A stretch of 19,013 bases of DNA from Prevotella sp. GTDB lineage: Bacteria; Bacteroidota; Bacteroidia; Bacteroidales; Bacteroidaceae. The notes below the pieces were generated by a model that was not told the origin of the DNA, made no database searches, and worked only from the letters and a program-made list of their open reading frames with translations. Of this stretch, positions 6,799-14,200 are shown piece by piece. The position numbers were made by a program, and so were the translations under genes. Numbering within the stretch: the first letter of the stretch is position 1; every line of letters begins with the position of its first letter. The DNA is taken from positions 1 to 19,013 of the forward strand of contig JAIJUV010000032.1 in NCBI GenBank assembly GCA_022732315.1. Reading direction: 5' to 3'.

Positions 6799-7722
6799 AT
6801 GAATCGAATAAAAACATATATAATAGGCATTTCTTTACTCATCTGCGCTACATCTCATGCGCAGATGAAGTGGAACCAGTCTTATCAGACATACATCAAT
6901 CAATATAAGGATCTCGCCATTGAACAGATGCTCCGCTACCATATTCCAGCCAGCATCACTCTAGCGCAGGGACTCTTTGAGAGTGGCGCAGGCAAGAGCG
7001 TGCTGGCAACCCAGGGTAACAACCATTTTGGCATCAAATGTCACAACTGGACAGGCCCTACCCAATACCACGACGACGATGCCCGCGGCGAGTGCTTCCG
7101 TGTTTACAAGGATGCCAGAGACAGCTATGAAGACCATAGCAAGTTTCTGGCTAGACAGCCACGTTATGCCCGCCTCTTCGAATTGGGACAGCGCGACTAC
7201 AAGGGTTGGGCACGAGGATTGAAACAGTGTGGCTATGCCACCAATCCGCAATATGCCAACAAGCTGATACAAATCATAGAACTTTACAAGCTCTTCGACT
7301 ACGACAAGGCGAAGCGATTCGACCGTTTCATGGCCGAGCATAGCGGAACAGAACAGGCTGTCAATGCCCAGGGACTTCTGCACCCTATCCACAAGTTCAA
7401 TGACAACTATTACCTGATTACCCGCGAGGGCGATACCTTCAAGGCATTGGGTAAGGAAATAGAAATCAGTTGGCGCAAGCTTGCCAAATACAACGAACGA
7501 GACAAGAACGACGTTCTGCACAGAGGAGAAGTAATCTATCTCAAGAAGAAGCGCAAGAAGGCTCCAAAACAGTATAAGAATCGTCCACACATCGTAAGAA
7601 ACGGCGAAAGTATGTATACCATCTCACAAAAGTATGGTATCAGACTGAAGTATCTCTACAAGATGAACAATTTTGATGTTGACCATCAGATTAAGATTGG
7701 CGATAGAATCAGAATCAGATAA
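6799..7722 (+). CDS. Secreted glucosaminidase-type peptidoglycan hydrolase with LysM domains
   Basis: The 307-residue protein has a signal peptide (about 1-21, cleavage likely after SHA). A mannosyl-glycoprotein endo-beta-N-acetylglucosaminidase-like domain (about 35-165) follows. It has the expected catalytic Glu in LFESGAG (E61) and the conserved NNHFGIK and GYATNPQYANKL segments. A LysM-like segment is at about 205-255, and a clear LysM, which binds glycan, ends the protein (262-307). It should act in the periplasm, cutting peptidoglycan during growth or division. A very basic linker (KKKRKKAPKQ) joins the LysM parts. The M64 peptidase gene follows after 44 nt, probably in the same operon. 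Confidence 0.9.
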   Translation: MNRIKTYIIGISLLICATSHAQMKWNQSYQTYINQYKDLAIEQMLRYHIPASITLAQGLFESGAGKSVLATQGNNHFGIKCHNWTGPTQYHDDDARGECFRVYKDARDSYEDHSKFLARQPRYARLFELGQRDYKGWARGLKQCGYATNPQYANKLIQIIELYKLFDYDKAKRFDRFMAEHSGTEQAVNAQGLLHPIHKFNDNYYLITREGDTFKALGKEIEISWRKLAKYNERDKNDVLHRGEVIYLKKKRKKAPKQYKNRPHIVRNGESMYTISQKYGIRLKYLYKMNNFDVDHQIKIGDRIRIR

Positions 7723-7747
7723 TAAAGAAGATTAGAATCAGAATCAG
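7704..7747 (+). repeat. Direct duplication across the LysM gene stop codon
   Basis: The 15-bp sequence TAGAATCAGAATCAG occurs at 7704-7718 and again at 7733-7747 (29-bp period), followed in both places by a similar A/T-rich tail. The first copy encodes the last residues of the LysM protein; the second is untranslated. Confidence 0.7.
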
Positions 7748-7766
7748 GTAAATAAAATAAAAGACA

Positions 7767-9056
7767 ATGAAGAAATATATCATTTCATTTGCAGCCCTGG
7801 CCATGCTCATGGGAGCCAGCCAAGTGAAGGCGCAGAACTTTGACGATTATTTCGTTGACAAGACATTGAGAGTTGATTACACTTTTGCCGGCAACAGCGA
7901 CAAGCAGCTGATTGCCGTTGACGAGCTGAACGTATTGCCACGCTGGTATGGTAAGAAACAGCGACTCAGCGAGTTGCCGGTAGAAGGTAACGGACAGATT
8001 ACCGTGCGCGACCACCGTTCGGGCAAAGTAATCTACCGCAATTCCTTCTCTACGCTCTTCCAGGAATGGCTCTCCTATCCAGAGGCAGCCAAGAACACCC
8101 AGAGTTTCGAGAATGTCTTTCTGGTACCCATGCCAAAGGATACGGTAGATATCACCCTCGACCTGCGCAACAACCGCCGCGAAATCATGACATCGCTCAC
8201 CCATCAGGTAGCACCTAAAGACATTCTGATTCATCACAAGGGCGACAATCCTACCCCATACGAAACCTTGCAGGCGGCAGCGGATACCAACAAGTGCATC
8301 CACATCGCCTACGTGGCAGAAGGATATACGGAAGAAGAGATGCCTATCTTCCTGCAGGATGCCAAGGAAGCCAACGACGCCATATTTGCACACGAGCCTT
8401 TCAAGAGCATGAAAGACAGATTCAACGTTGTTGCTGTGAAATCGGTATCGCAGGATAGTGGCACCAGCGAACCAGGCAAGGGTATCTGGAAGAAGACCGC
8501 TCTGAGTTCCCACTTCGACACCTTCTATAGTGAACGCTATCTCACCACCCTGCATCTGAAGGATCTGCACAATTGTCTGGCAGGAACACCCTACGAGCAC
8601 ATCATCGTTCTCGTAAATTCCACCAGATATGGCGGCGGCGGTATCCTGAACTCATACAATCTGACCACCTGTCATCAGAAATGGTTCAAGCCAGTGGTAG
8701 TACATGAATTCGGACATTCCTTCGCCGGACTTGCCGATGAATATGCCTACGAATCAGAAGCCATCCCAATGTATCCCCACGACGTGGAACCATGGGAGAA
8801 GAACATCACCACCCTGGTTGACTTCGACAGCAAATGGAAGGGTATGATCAAGAAGGGCACCCCAATACCAACACCTCTTTCCAAGAAGGAAAAGGAGGCT
8901 GTGAATAAAGTGGGAGTCTTCGAGGGAGCCGGCTATAGCGTAAAGGGCGTATACCGTGGCGTACAGGATTGCAGAATGCGCATCAACGAAACCCCAAACT
9001 TCTGTGCGGTATGCAAAAAAGCCCTGACAGACATCATCGACTTTTACACCAAATAA
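7767..9056 (+). CDS. Secreted M64-family zinc metallopeptidase
   Basis: The 429-residue protein starts with a signal peptide (MKKYIISFAALAMLMGASQVKA, about 1-22). An N-terminal beta-rich domain (about 25-150) is followed by the peptidase domain with the zinc motif HEFGHSFAGLADEY (313-326): ligands H313 and H317 and catalytic E314. This signature and the N-terminal domain are those of the 'IgA peptidase M64' family, common in gut Bacteroidota. Despite the name, IgA cleavage is not shown for most members. The C-terminus has paired cysteines (CRM, CAVCKK). No lipobox is seen, so it is likely periplasmic or exported. It lies between the LysM hydrolase and cdd with short gaps (44 and 8 nt), consistent with one transcript. 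Confidence 0.9.
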   Translation: MKKYIISFAALAMLMGASQVKAQNFDDYFVDKTLRVDYTFAGNSDKQLIAVDELNVLPRWYGKKQRLSELPVEGNGQITVRDHRSGKVIYRNSFSTLFQEWLSYPEAAKNTQSFENVFLVPMPKDTVDITLDLRNNRREIMTSLTHQVAPKDILIHHKGDNPTPYETLQAAADTNKCIHIAYVAEGYTEEEMPIFLQDAKEANDAIFAHEPFKSMKDRFNVVAVKSVSQDSGTSEPGKGIWKKTALSSHFDTFYSERYLTTLHLKDLHNCLAGTPYEHIIVLVNSTRYGGGGILNSYNLTTCHQKWFKPVVVHEFGHSFAGLADEYAYESEAIPMYPHDVEPWEKNITTLVDFDSKWKGMIKKGTPIPTPLSKKEKEAVNKVGVFEGAGYSVKGVYRGVQDCRMRINETPNFCAVCKKALTDIIDFYTK

Positions 9057-9064
9057 CTTAGCTT

Positions 9065-9547
9065 ATGAAAGAGCAGACACTGAACATCAACTACCAGATA
9101 GCCCAGCTATCTGAACTGAATGAAACGGAACAGACATTGATCAGGAAGGCAATGGAAGCTACCCATAATTCCTATGCCAACTATAGTCACTTCTATGTAG
9201 GAGCTGCCTGCCTGCTTGCTGACGGAAGAATCGTCATTGGAGCCAACCAGGAAAATGCAGCCTTCCCTTCTGGCCTCTGCGCAGAGAGAAGTGCCATCTT
9301 CGGAGCTCAGTCTAACTATCCTGAGCAGGCCATCACTACCCTGGCCATAGCAGCCAGAAATGCGAACGGCTTCCTCAAGTCGCCCATATCGCCATGCGGT
9401 GCTTGCCGCCAGGTGATTCTTGAGATGGAAGACCGATACAAGCAGCCTGTACGCATCCTGCTATACGGCGAGGCTGGCATCTATTGCTTCGGAAGTATCA
9501 AAGATTTGTTGCCATTCTCATTCGTAGATGCCAACATGAAAGAATAA
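9065..9547 (+). CDS. cdd: Cytidine deaminase
   Basis: The 160-residue protein deaminates cytidine and deoxycytidine to uridine forms in pyrimidine salvage. The zinc site is complete: C72 and catalytic E74 in GLCAERSA, and C111 and C114 in SPCGACRQV. The substrate-binding NQENAAFPSG precedes it. It is somewhat longer than the classical tetrameric enzyme of about 130 residues, mainly at the N-terminus. It begins 8 nt after the M64 stop codon and is the last gene before a strong terminator. Confidence 0.95.
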   Translation: MKEQTLNINYQIAQLSELNETEQTLIRKAMEATHNSYANYSHFYVGAACLLADGRIVIGANQENAAFPSGLCAERSAIFGAQSNYPEQAITTLAIAARNANGFLKSPISPCGACRQVILEMEDRYKQPVRILLYGEAGIYCFGSIKDLLPFSFVDANMKE

Positions 9548-9557
9548 AACGCAAAAA

Positions 9558-9593
9558 GGGCGTGTCGTAGATAATCTATGACACGCCCTCTTT
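9558..9593. terminator. Bidirectional terminator between cdd and the TPR gene
   Basis: A 14-bp stem (9558-9571 with 9575-9588, one G-T pair, 3-nt loop TAA) is followed on the plus strand by TCTTTC and on the minus strand by TTTTTGCG. It sits between convergent transcripts and can serve both. Confidence 0.85.
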
Positions 9594-9630
9594 CAATACT
9601 ATTACCTCACTGTTTCCTGCGATATTGAAG

Positions 9631-9678
9631 ATAACCTCATTATAACAGATTACCACATTACAACAGATCACCTCATCC
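9631..9678 (-). repeat. Imperfect 18-bp tandem repeat after the TPR gene
   Basis: ATAACCTCATTATAACAG (9631-9648) and ATTACCACATTACAACAG (9649-9666) are consecutive 18-bp units. A third, partial unit (ATCACCTCAT) begins at 9667 and includes the stop codon of the TPR gene. Confidence 0.6.
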
Positions 9679-10336
9679 CTTTCAGCATGTGCTGTATCTG
9701 GGCAATGCGGGCCTTTTCATCTGCCGTATTGCGATAACGCAGGTAACCCTTCAATGCATTCCGCAGATAATCACGAGCCTTCGTATATTCTGTCATCATA
9801 TCTTCTCTACTTGCAGACTTCTCCATATCCCTCGCCCGGAAAAGATGACAGAAGCCCAAGCGATAATAGGCATCAGGCTTCTCATTCTCCTGACAAAGCG
9901 AAAGCATCTGCTCATAAAGCGGCAAGGCCGATTCGTATTGCTGCAAACCGAAATGGCTCTCTGCATCAGCCCAGCAATAGAAAGAACGCTCCTGAGGCGC
10001 AAAGTTCTCCAACAGGGGGATAACCGGGTCAAGACACCTGACGGTTTGCTCATAATCCCATTCATAATAATAGCACACGCCCAAGTATGCCTTATATCTG
10101 GGATTCAGGCGATAGGTCTTGTCGAGCCTTTCCAGAAGAATCTGGCATTCATGATATTTCATGGAAACGAAATAATCCAGCGCCCTTGCCAGCACTTCTG
10201 CATCTTCTTTCTTCTGCTGCTGGGAAGAAACCGGCAGCGACTGATTCTCGGTCTGCCTCCCTTCTGCAAACGCAAGAATAGGAATCAGGGCCAATGCCGC
10301 TGCTCCTACCCTCACTATCCTACTCCTTCTTGTCAT
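9668..10336 (-). CDS. Exported TPR-repeat protein
   Basis: The 222-residue protein has an N-terminal signal peptide (MTRRSRIVRVGAAALALIPI and on to about residue 24, cleavage near AFA-EG). Several tetratricopeptide-like helix pairs follow (about 45-200), for example the segments around YKAYLGVCYYYEWDYEQ and DAYYRLGFCHLFRARD. TPR folds mediate protein-protein contacts, and the exact partner is unknown. Its start codon lies inside the end of the upstream beta-helix lipoprotein gene (17-nt overlap), so the two are translated from one mRNA and probably act together in the periplasm or envelope. Confidence 0.85.
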   Translation of the reverse strand: MTRRSRIVRVGAAALALIPILAFAEGRQTENQSLPVSSQQQKKEDAEVLARALDYFVSMKYHECQILLERLDKTYRLNPRYKAYLGVCYYYEWDYEQTVRCLDPVIPLLENFAPQERSFYCWADAESHFGLQQYESALPLYEQMLSLCQENEKPDAYYRLGFCHLFRARDMEKSASREDMMTEYTKARDYLRNALKGYLRYRNTADEKARIAQIQHMLKGMR

Positions 10337-11780
10337 TTTCTTCTATCTGTTCCTCAAACTCATAGCAGCCCGCATCCGGTTTGTCGTCACGGCGAAATCC
10401 CAGGCGGTCGGCAGGCAATGAGGTGGCAGCATCTGCTGCTCCAATGGCAGCCGATTCCTTGCGGAGGCGGAAATCGTACTTCAAGTTGTCGGTATCAAAC
10501 AGGCGGAAATGCTTCTCACCAAATCGGGTGGTGTCCTTCACATCCTCAAATATGATGTTCGTGAACTTCAGACTGTCGTCTGTCTCCATCTTTTCCGTAC
10601 GCAGCACACAATGGTCAAAACTGAAATTGCAGACTTCATCTTCCTTTGGCGCACTCCAGACCACCTCATCGTCGTGGTAGCCCGTAACAAGCGAGTTCGT
10701 CACCTTGAGGTTGCTGACAGGAGGCATGAATCCGATAGCCGTAGCACGGCGTCCATCAAACGGATAGAACTGAGCAATGGTACATCCGTTCACTTCCACA
10801 TCGCCGCCATGCACATAGAGCGGATGCTCCAGTGTATTGGAAATCTGGCTATTGTATATCTGAACCTTGGCAGAATCAACGAGAATGCCATAGCCCTGAC
10901 AATTATGAACCGTAGCATTCTGCACAAGGAGTTTCTGCCTGGTCACATCGCATGAATCAACAAGGATACCATGATAGGTGCTATGGATATCAGCATAGTT
11001 GATGACATTATTATATGATGATGCCATCAGCTGGATGCCTTGCCATTGTCCCGGAGTGCGGTCGTAAGGCAGATAATCAAACATATTGTCGATTCTATCT
11101 CCTCTCATCACCACCTCCTTGCCTTGTTCACCCTGAACATGGAGGGTTCCATACACCTTCAGCCCGGCATTCTCATGAAAATACAGTCGGGTGCCAGCCC
11201 CAATAGTAAGCGTAGCCAAACTGTCCACCTTCATTCCGCCGTATATCACAATCGGCTTGCTATCTCTGATGATAGAATCCTTCCTGATGGTGGGATTGTT
11301 CAGCAAAGTGGCATCCCACGAATAAGCCTTCAGGTTCACCTTCTGCTGCACTCCACTCTCCAATTGAAAGAGCAGATTATCTTCCACCAGCTGCGGATCA
11401 TCCTGATATTGCTGGCGGGAAGTCAGTTCCACGAATACACGGATACTATCACCCTTGCGCACCTCAACATTCTGAGTCTGGAAACCAGCGGTCTGCCCCA
11501 GAAACGAACCGTCCACATTCACCCGATACCCAGTCTGATTTCCGTTTTCCAATCTTACAGAAGAACAGCGCAATCCCTTTCCCGTATGATTATAAACCCA
11601 GAAGCTTCGGGTTGGCGTAGGCACATTCGAGAAAGTAGTGTCCAGGCAAACTGTATCCATGGAAAAAGCGAGCAAGTCGTTACGGGATGATGAGAAACTC
11701 TCATCATCAGCACAACTTACCATGAAGGCAGTAGTCATACCACCTATTAATATATATAAAAATCCCTTTTTTCGTTTCAT
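10320..11780 (-). CDS. Lipoprotein with right-handed parallel beta-helix
   Basis: The 486-residue protein begins with a lipoprotein signal (basic MKRKK, hydrophobic core, lipobox MVSC with C23), so it is lipid-anchored. Residues 35-155 look like a beta-sandwich domain. About 180-430 consist of repeated short strands with G, N and V ladders (for example GILVDSCDV, GILVDSAKV), as in pectate-lyase-like beta-helices. No catalytic motif is evident, so enzyme activity cannot be claimed. The start at 11780 is chosen because the longer in-frame start at 11894 gives no export signal and overlaps lrgB. The start codon lies in the loop of a perfect 15-bp hairpin. The TPR gene follows with a 17-nt overlap. 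Confidence 0.85.
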   Translation of the reverse strand: MKRKKGFLYILIGGMTTAFMVSCADDESFSSSRNDLLAFSMDTVCLDTTFSNVPTPTRSFWVYNHTGKGLRCSSVRLENGNQTGYRVNVDGSFLGQTAGFQTQNVEVRKGDSIRVFVELTSRQQYQDDPQLVEDNLLFQLESGVQQKVNLKAYSWDATLLNNPTIRKDSIIRDSKPIVIYGGMKVDSLATLTIGAGTRLYFHENAGLKVYGTLHVQGEQGKEVVMRGDRIDNMFDYLPYDRTPGQWQGIQLMASSYNNVINYADIHSTYHGILVDSCDVTRQKLLVQNATVHNCQGYGILVDSAKVQIYNSQISNTLEHPLYVHGGDVEVNGCTIAQFYPFDGRRATAIGFMPPVSNLKVTNSLVTGYHDDEVVWSAPKEDEVCNFSFDHCVLRTEKMETDDSLKFTNIIFEDVKDTTRFGEKHFRLFDTDNLKYDFRLRKESAAIGAADAATSLPADRLGFRRDDKPDAGCYEFEEQIEENDKKE

Positions 11781-11802
11781 ATTTATAAAACGAAAAAAGG
11801 GA
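11758..11802 (-). terminator. Terminator-like hairpin whose loop holds a start codon
   Basis: TCCCTTTTTTCGTTT and its perfect complement (11788-11802 with 11763-11777) form a 15-bp stem with a 10-nt loop. On the minus strand the stem is followed by TTTTTATATA, the pattern of an intrinsic terminator for lrgB, which ends 60 nt upstream. The loop contains the ATG (11778-11780) of the lipoprotein gene and the T tract is inside its coding region. It may end most lrgAB transcripts and gate downstream expression. Confidence 0.75.
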
Positions 11803-11862
11803 CTAAATATTGCATGATTCTTATGAACCAAGATGATAAGAAAGCAAATGTTGCTTACATGG

Positions 11863-12597
11863 TTACATGAACATGGCGAAGATGGAAGAACCAATCACCG
11901 TCATCACACCACATACCACAATGGAAAGGCTACTCATCGCACCCTCGATGGTACCCATCTCCATCGCCTTCGCCGTACCCAGCGCATGGGCAGAACATCC
12001 GATGGCGATACCTTTGGCTATAGGTTCCTTGATGCAGAGCAGCTTGAGGAATTTCTCAGCAAAGATATTGCCCAAGACACCCGTTACGATGATAACTACT
12101 ACAGTTACGGAAACATGACCTCCCAACTCCTCAGAAACACCGATACCGATGGCGGTGGTGATAGACTTCGGCAGGAAGGTGACATAAGCCGCATGGTCGA
12201 AATGGAAGAGCAAAGCCAGAATCAAGACAGAACAGAGACTTGCCAACACACCCGCCAGGATACCAATCAATACAGCACGATAATTCTTCTTGAGTAACTC
12301 TACCTGCTGATAAAGCGGCACAGCCAGACAAATGGTTGCAGGAGTAAGCAGATAACTGATGCAGTTGGCACCCGCACTATACGTCTTGTAGTCTACCCCA
12401 GTAATCAGCAAGGTAACAATCACCAAGATGATAGAGATAAGCAACGGGTTCATCAGCGACCATCCTGTCTTTACCTTCAGCAACATACCGATGGCGTATG
12501 CAGCCAAACTGATGAGAACTCCGAAAAATACGGAATCCTGGAACAACGGAACCGAAGCACCCAGCATGGCCATAGAAGATAAGAAAAGCGACATCAT
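11863..12597 (-). CDS. lrgB: LrgB-family membrane protein
   Basis: The 244-residue polytopic membrane protein is of the LrgB/CidB (YohK) family. Family signatures are visible in the C-terminal half: LPKSITTAIGIGVSEELGG, GCSAHALGTAKAMEMG and GAMSSLSIVVCGVMT. Partners LrgA and LrgB are linked to murein hydrolase control, and in some bacteria to pyruvate or glycolate export; which applies here is unknown. The start at 12597 overlaps the lrgA stop as ATGA, with AAAGGAGG about 8 nt upstream, a rare strong Shine-Dalgarno in this window. This supports translational coupling. A longer frame starting at 12702 only overlaps lrgA and is rejected. Confidence 0.92.
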   Translation of the reverse strand: MMSLFLSSMAMLGASVPLFQDSVFFGVLISLAAYAIGMLLKVKTGWSLMNPLLISIILVIVTLLITGVDYKTYSAGANCISYLLTPATICLAVPLYQQVELLKKNYRAVLIGILAGVLASLCSVLILALLFHFDHAAYVTFLPKSITTAIGIGVSEELGGHVSVTVVVIIVTGVLGNIFAEKFLKLLCIKEPIAKGIAIGCSAHALGTAKAMEMGTIEGAMSSLSIVVCGVMTVIGSSIFAMFM

Positions 12598-12953
12598 TTC
12601 TTCGCCTCCTTTCCCTTTCTGATAACAAACTGAGTAATCCATCCCGAAGCCCCCATAACCACGAAGGTGCTGACCACGGTAACGACAACATACTGCAGCC
12701 ATGCGCCGGCAATCGACTGCCAGGAATCAATGAGACCCACTGCAGCAGGAATAAACATCACAGGCATGATGGCAATCAGAAAACCACTCGTCTCCCTGAT
12801 ATGCTTCACCTTGACCAACTTCAACTCCAAAGCCGCAAAGAGCAAGACGATGCCATAGATGCTGGCAGGGATAGGCAGCGGCAGCAGATAATGGAGCAAT
12901 TCTCCCGCAAAAGAGAATGCAATGATAATTAAAAACTGAATTAAAAATTTCAT
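12594..12953 (-). CDS. lrgA: LrgA/CidA-family membrane protein
   Basis: The 119-residue protein has four hydrophobic segments and the family's conserved LLPLPIPASIYGIVLLF segment (about 24-40). It is the small, holin-like partner of LrgB and sits in the inner membrane. Its stop codon overlaps the lrgB start by 4 nt. It follows the cytidylate-kinase-like gene with a 70-nt gap that holds no terminator, so all three may share a transcript. Confidence 0.92.
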   Translation of the reverse strand: MKFLIQFLIIIAFSFAGELLHYLLPLPIPASIYGIVLLFAALELKLVKVKHIRETSGFLIAIMPVMFIPAAVGLIDSWQSIAGAWLQYVVVTVVSTFVVMGASGWITQFVIRKGKEAKK

Positions 12954-13023
12954 CCTAAATACTATTTTTTGAACCTGACCGTTAGTAGTCCTTTAAAACC
13001 TCCTAACAGGTAACTCCTTACTT

Positions 13024-13593
13024 TTACAATACCGCTTCTACATAAGTCTCAATGGCACTTGCCGTCTTCTCTACGCCCAGGCGAACCGTATCCAGACAAA
13101 CGTCATAATCATCCGCATTACCCCATGTTAGTCCGGTATAATACTGGTGATAAGCTACACGGCAATAATCGGCATGTTCCACAAACTCGGCAGCCTCATT
13201 ACGGGTTAATCCCTGTTCCTCTTGGATTTCCTCGATACGAGCTTGCAAACCACCCTTCAGAAATACGGATACCAGATCCTTGCGCTCTCTGAAGATATAG
13301 TTTCCACAGCGTCCGATGATGATACAATTCTCCTGTCCGATCATATCCGCCAAAGCATGAAGAGGTTTTTCGGTGAGCAGCTTCTGGTTCTCACCTAGGG
13401 AAGACATAGAAAAGAGCAATTCATCCACAGGAGTTTCATCGAAGAAAGCCTCCATCTCGTCAAGGATTCCACGCTCTTCAGCCATTTCCATCAAATTTTT
13501 ACGGGTATAGAAAGGAATACCATAATGTTCAGCAAGCAACCTGCCCACACGAACAGCGCCACATCCACACTGGCGCGCAATCGTAATAATCAT
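13024..13593 (-). CDS. Cytidylate kinase-like family protein
   Basis: The 189-residue protein matches the cytidylate-kinase-like group common in Firmicutes and Bacteroidota. Its N-terminal ITIARQCGCGAVRVGRLLAE takes the place of the family's usual phosphate loop (ISRxxGSGGREIG). CIIIGRCGNYIFRER (about 90-104) matches the family's second block, and the C-terminus is helical. The altered loop (GCGAVRVG) lacks the lysine of a classical Walker A, which is normal for this subfamily. The physiological substrate is not established, so it should not be named cmk. It is the first gene of the run leading into lrgAB. Confidence 0.82.
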   Translation of the reverse strand: MIITIARQCGCGAVRVGRLLAEHYGIPFYTRKNLMEMAEERGILDEMEAFFDETPVDELLFSMSSLGENQKLLTEKPLHALADMIGQENCIIIGRCGNYIFRERKDLVSVFLKGGLQARIEEIQEEQGLTRNEAAEFVEHADYCRVAYHQYYTGLTWGNADDYDVCLDTVRLGVEKTASAIETYVEAVL

Positions 13594-13628
13594 GATAGTA
13601 ACATTTTTAAATTAAACTTATATAAAGC

Positions 13629-13665
13629 AAGAAAGCTAAGAAGATTTAATCTTCTTAGCTTTCTT
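13629..13665 (-). terminator. Terminator of the tRNA-Pro transcript
   Basis: An 18-bp perfect inverted repeat (13629-13646 with 13648-13665, one central base) lies directly after the third transcribed tRNA and before the kinase-like gene. On the minus strand it is followed by a T-rich stretch (TTGCTTTATATAA). Confidence 0.75.
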
Positions 13666-13670
13666 GAATG

Positions 13671-13744
13671 TCGGGGCGACAGGATTCGAACCTGCGACCA
13701 CCTGTTCCCAAAACAGGAGCGCTACCGGGCTGCGCTACACCCCG
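13671..13744 (-). tRNA. tRNA-Pro(UGG), copy 1 (promoter-distal)
   Basis: The 74-nt minus-strand cloverleaf has acceptor stem CGGGGTG with CGCCCCG and discriminator A. The T-loop is GGTTCGAATCC. The anticodon stem CCTGT/ACAGG encloses loop TTTGGGA with anticodon TGG. CCA is not encoded. It is identical to copies 2 and 3. Confidence 0.96.
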
Positions 13745-13781
13745 CTTCTACATTAGCAATTTATCATCAGAAACAATCAAG

Positions 13782-13855
13782 TCGGGGCGACAGGATTCGA
13801 ACCTGCGACCACCTGTTCCCAAAACAGGAGCGCTACCGGGCTGCGCTACACCCCG
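13782..13855 (-). tRNA. tRNA-Pro(UGG), copy 2
   Basis: Identical in all 74 positions to the other two copies. It is separated from each by 37 nt, so the array has a 111-bp period. CCA is not encoded. Confidence 0.96.
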
Positions 13856-13892
13856 CTTTTACTTATGCTATCCGTTATCAGAGAGGATTGAG

Positions 13893-13966
13893 TCGGGGCG
13901 ACAGGATTCGAACCTGCGACCACCTGTTCCCAAAACAGGAGCGCTACCGGGCTGCGCTACACCCCG
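13893..13966 (-). tRNA. tRNA-Pro(UGG), copy 3 (promoter-proximal)
   Basis: First tRNA of the array to be transcribed; identical to copies 1 and 2. A promoter box lies about 60 nt upstream at 14027-14034. CCA is not encoded. Confidence 0.96.
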
Positions 13967-14026
13967 CTTTCATTCTCACTGCAACTTATCTTTGTTAGCG
14001 TAAGCATCATTTCTGAATTGCGGGTG

Positions 14027-14058
14027 CAAAGGTACAACAATTTTCTGATTCCACCAAA
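14027..14058 (-). promoter_or_regulatory. Promoter of the tRNA-Pro array
   Basis: On the minus strand TTTG (14055-14058), a 20-base spacer and TACCTTTG (14027-14034) give a full Bacteroidota promoter. Transcription would start near 14022. Confidence 0.65.
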
Positions 14059-14114
14059 TTTTTGGGCAACTTTTTTCAAAAAAATATTCATTTTCTTGTT
14101 TTTTGCCCAAAATA

Positions 14115-14144
14115 AAAGGGCAACTTCCGAAAAAGCTGCCCTTT
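14115..14144 (-). terminator. Rho-independent terminator of the serine palmitoyltransferase gene
   Basis: AAAGGGCA (14115-14122) pairs with TGCCCTTT (14137-14144), extended by three inner pairs after one mismatch, with a 6-nt loop. On the minus strand it is followed by TTATTTTG. It lies about 60 nt after the stop codon. Confidence 0.75.
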
Positions 14145-14200
14145 ATACCTTATTATATATAGCGATTCTGAAAAATCAGCTATCGCCATCCTTATTGCCA

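Noticed and set aside
7785..8600. 271-codon minus-strand frame inside the M64 gene
   Set aside because: Opposite strand of a supported gene with signal peptide and HExxH motif.
11781..11894. Upstream start for the beta-helix lipoprotein
   Set aside because: The extension overlaps lrgB and would bury the lipoprotein signal inside the protein.
12598..12702. Upstream start for lrgB
   Set aside because: The extension is out-of-frame lrgA sequence, whereas the ATGA overlap with a good ribosome site at 12597 is typical for lrgAB.
13525..14003. Two plus-strand frames with three near-identical repeats ([13 protein letters not shown] and [13 protein letters not shown])
   Set aside because: They are antisense translations of the three tRNA-Pro genes, a well-known type of false protein annotation.
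14161..14187. Hairpin AGCGAT...ATCGCC similar to the one at 510-526
   Set aside because: The shared words are short, the loops differ, and two copies in A/T-rich gaps can arise by chance.
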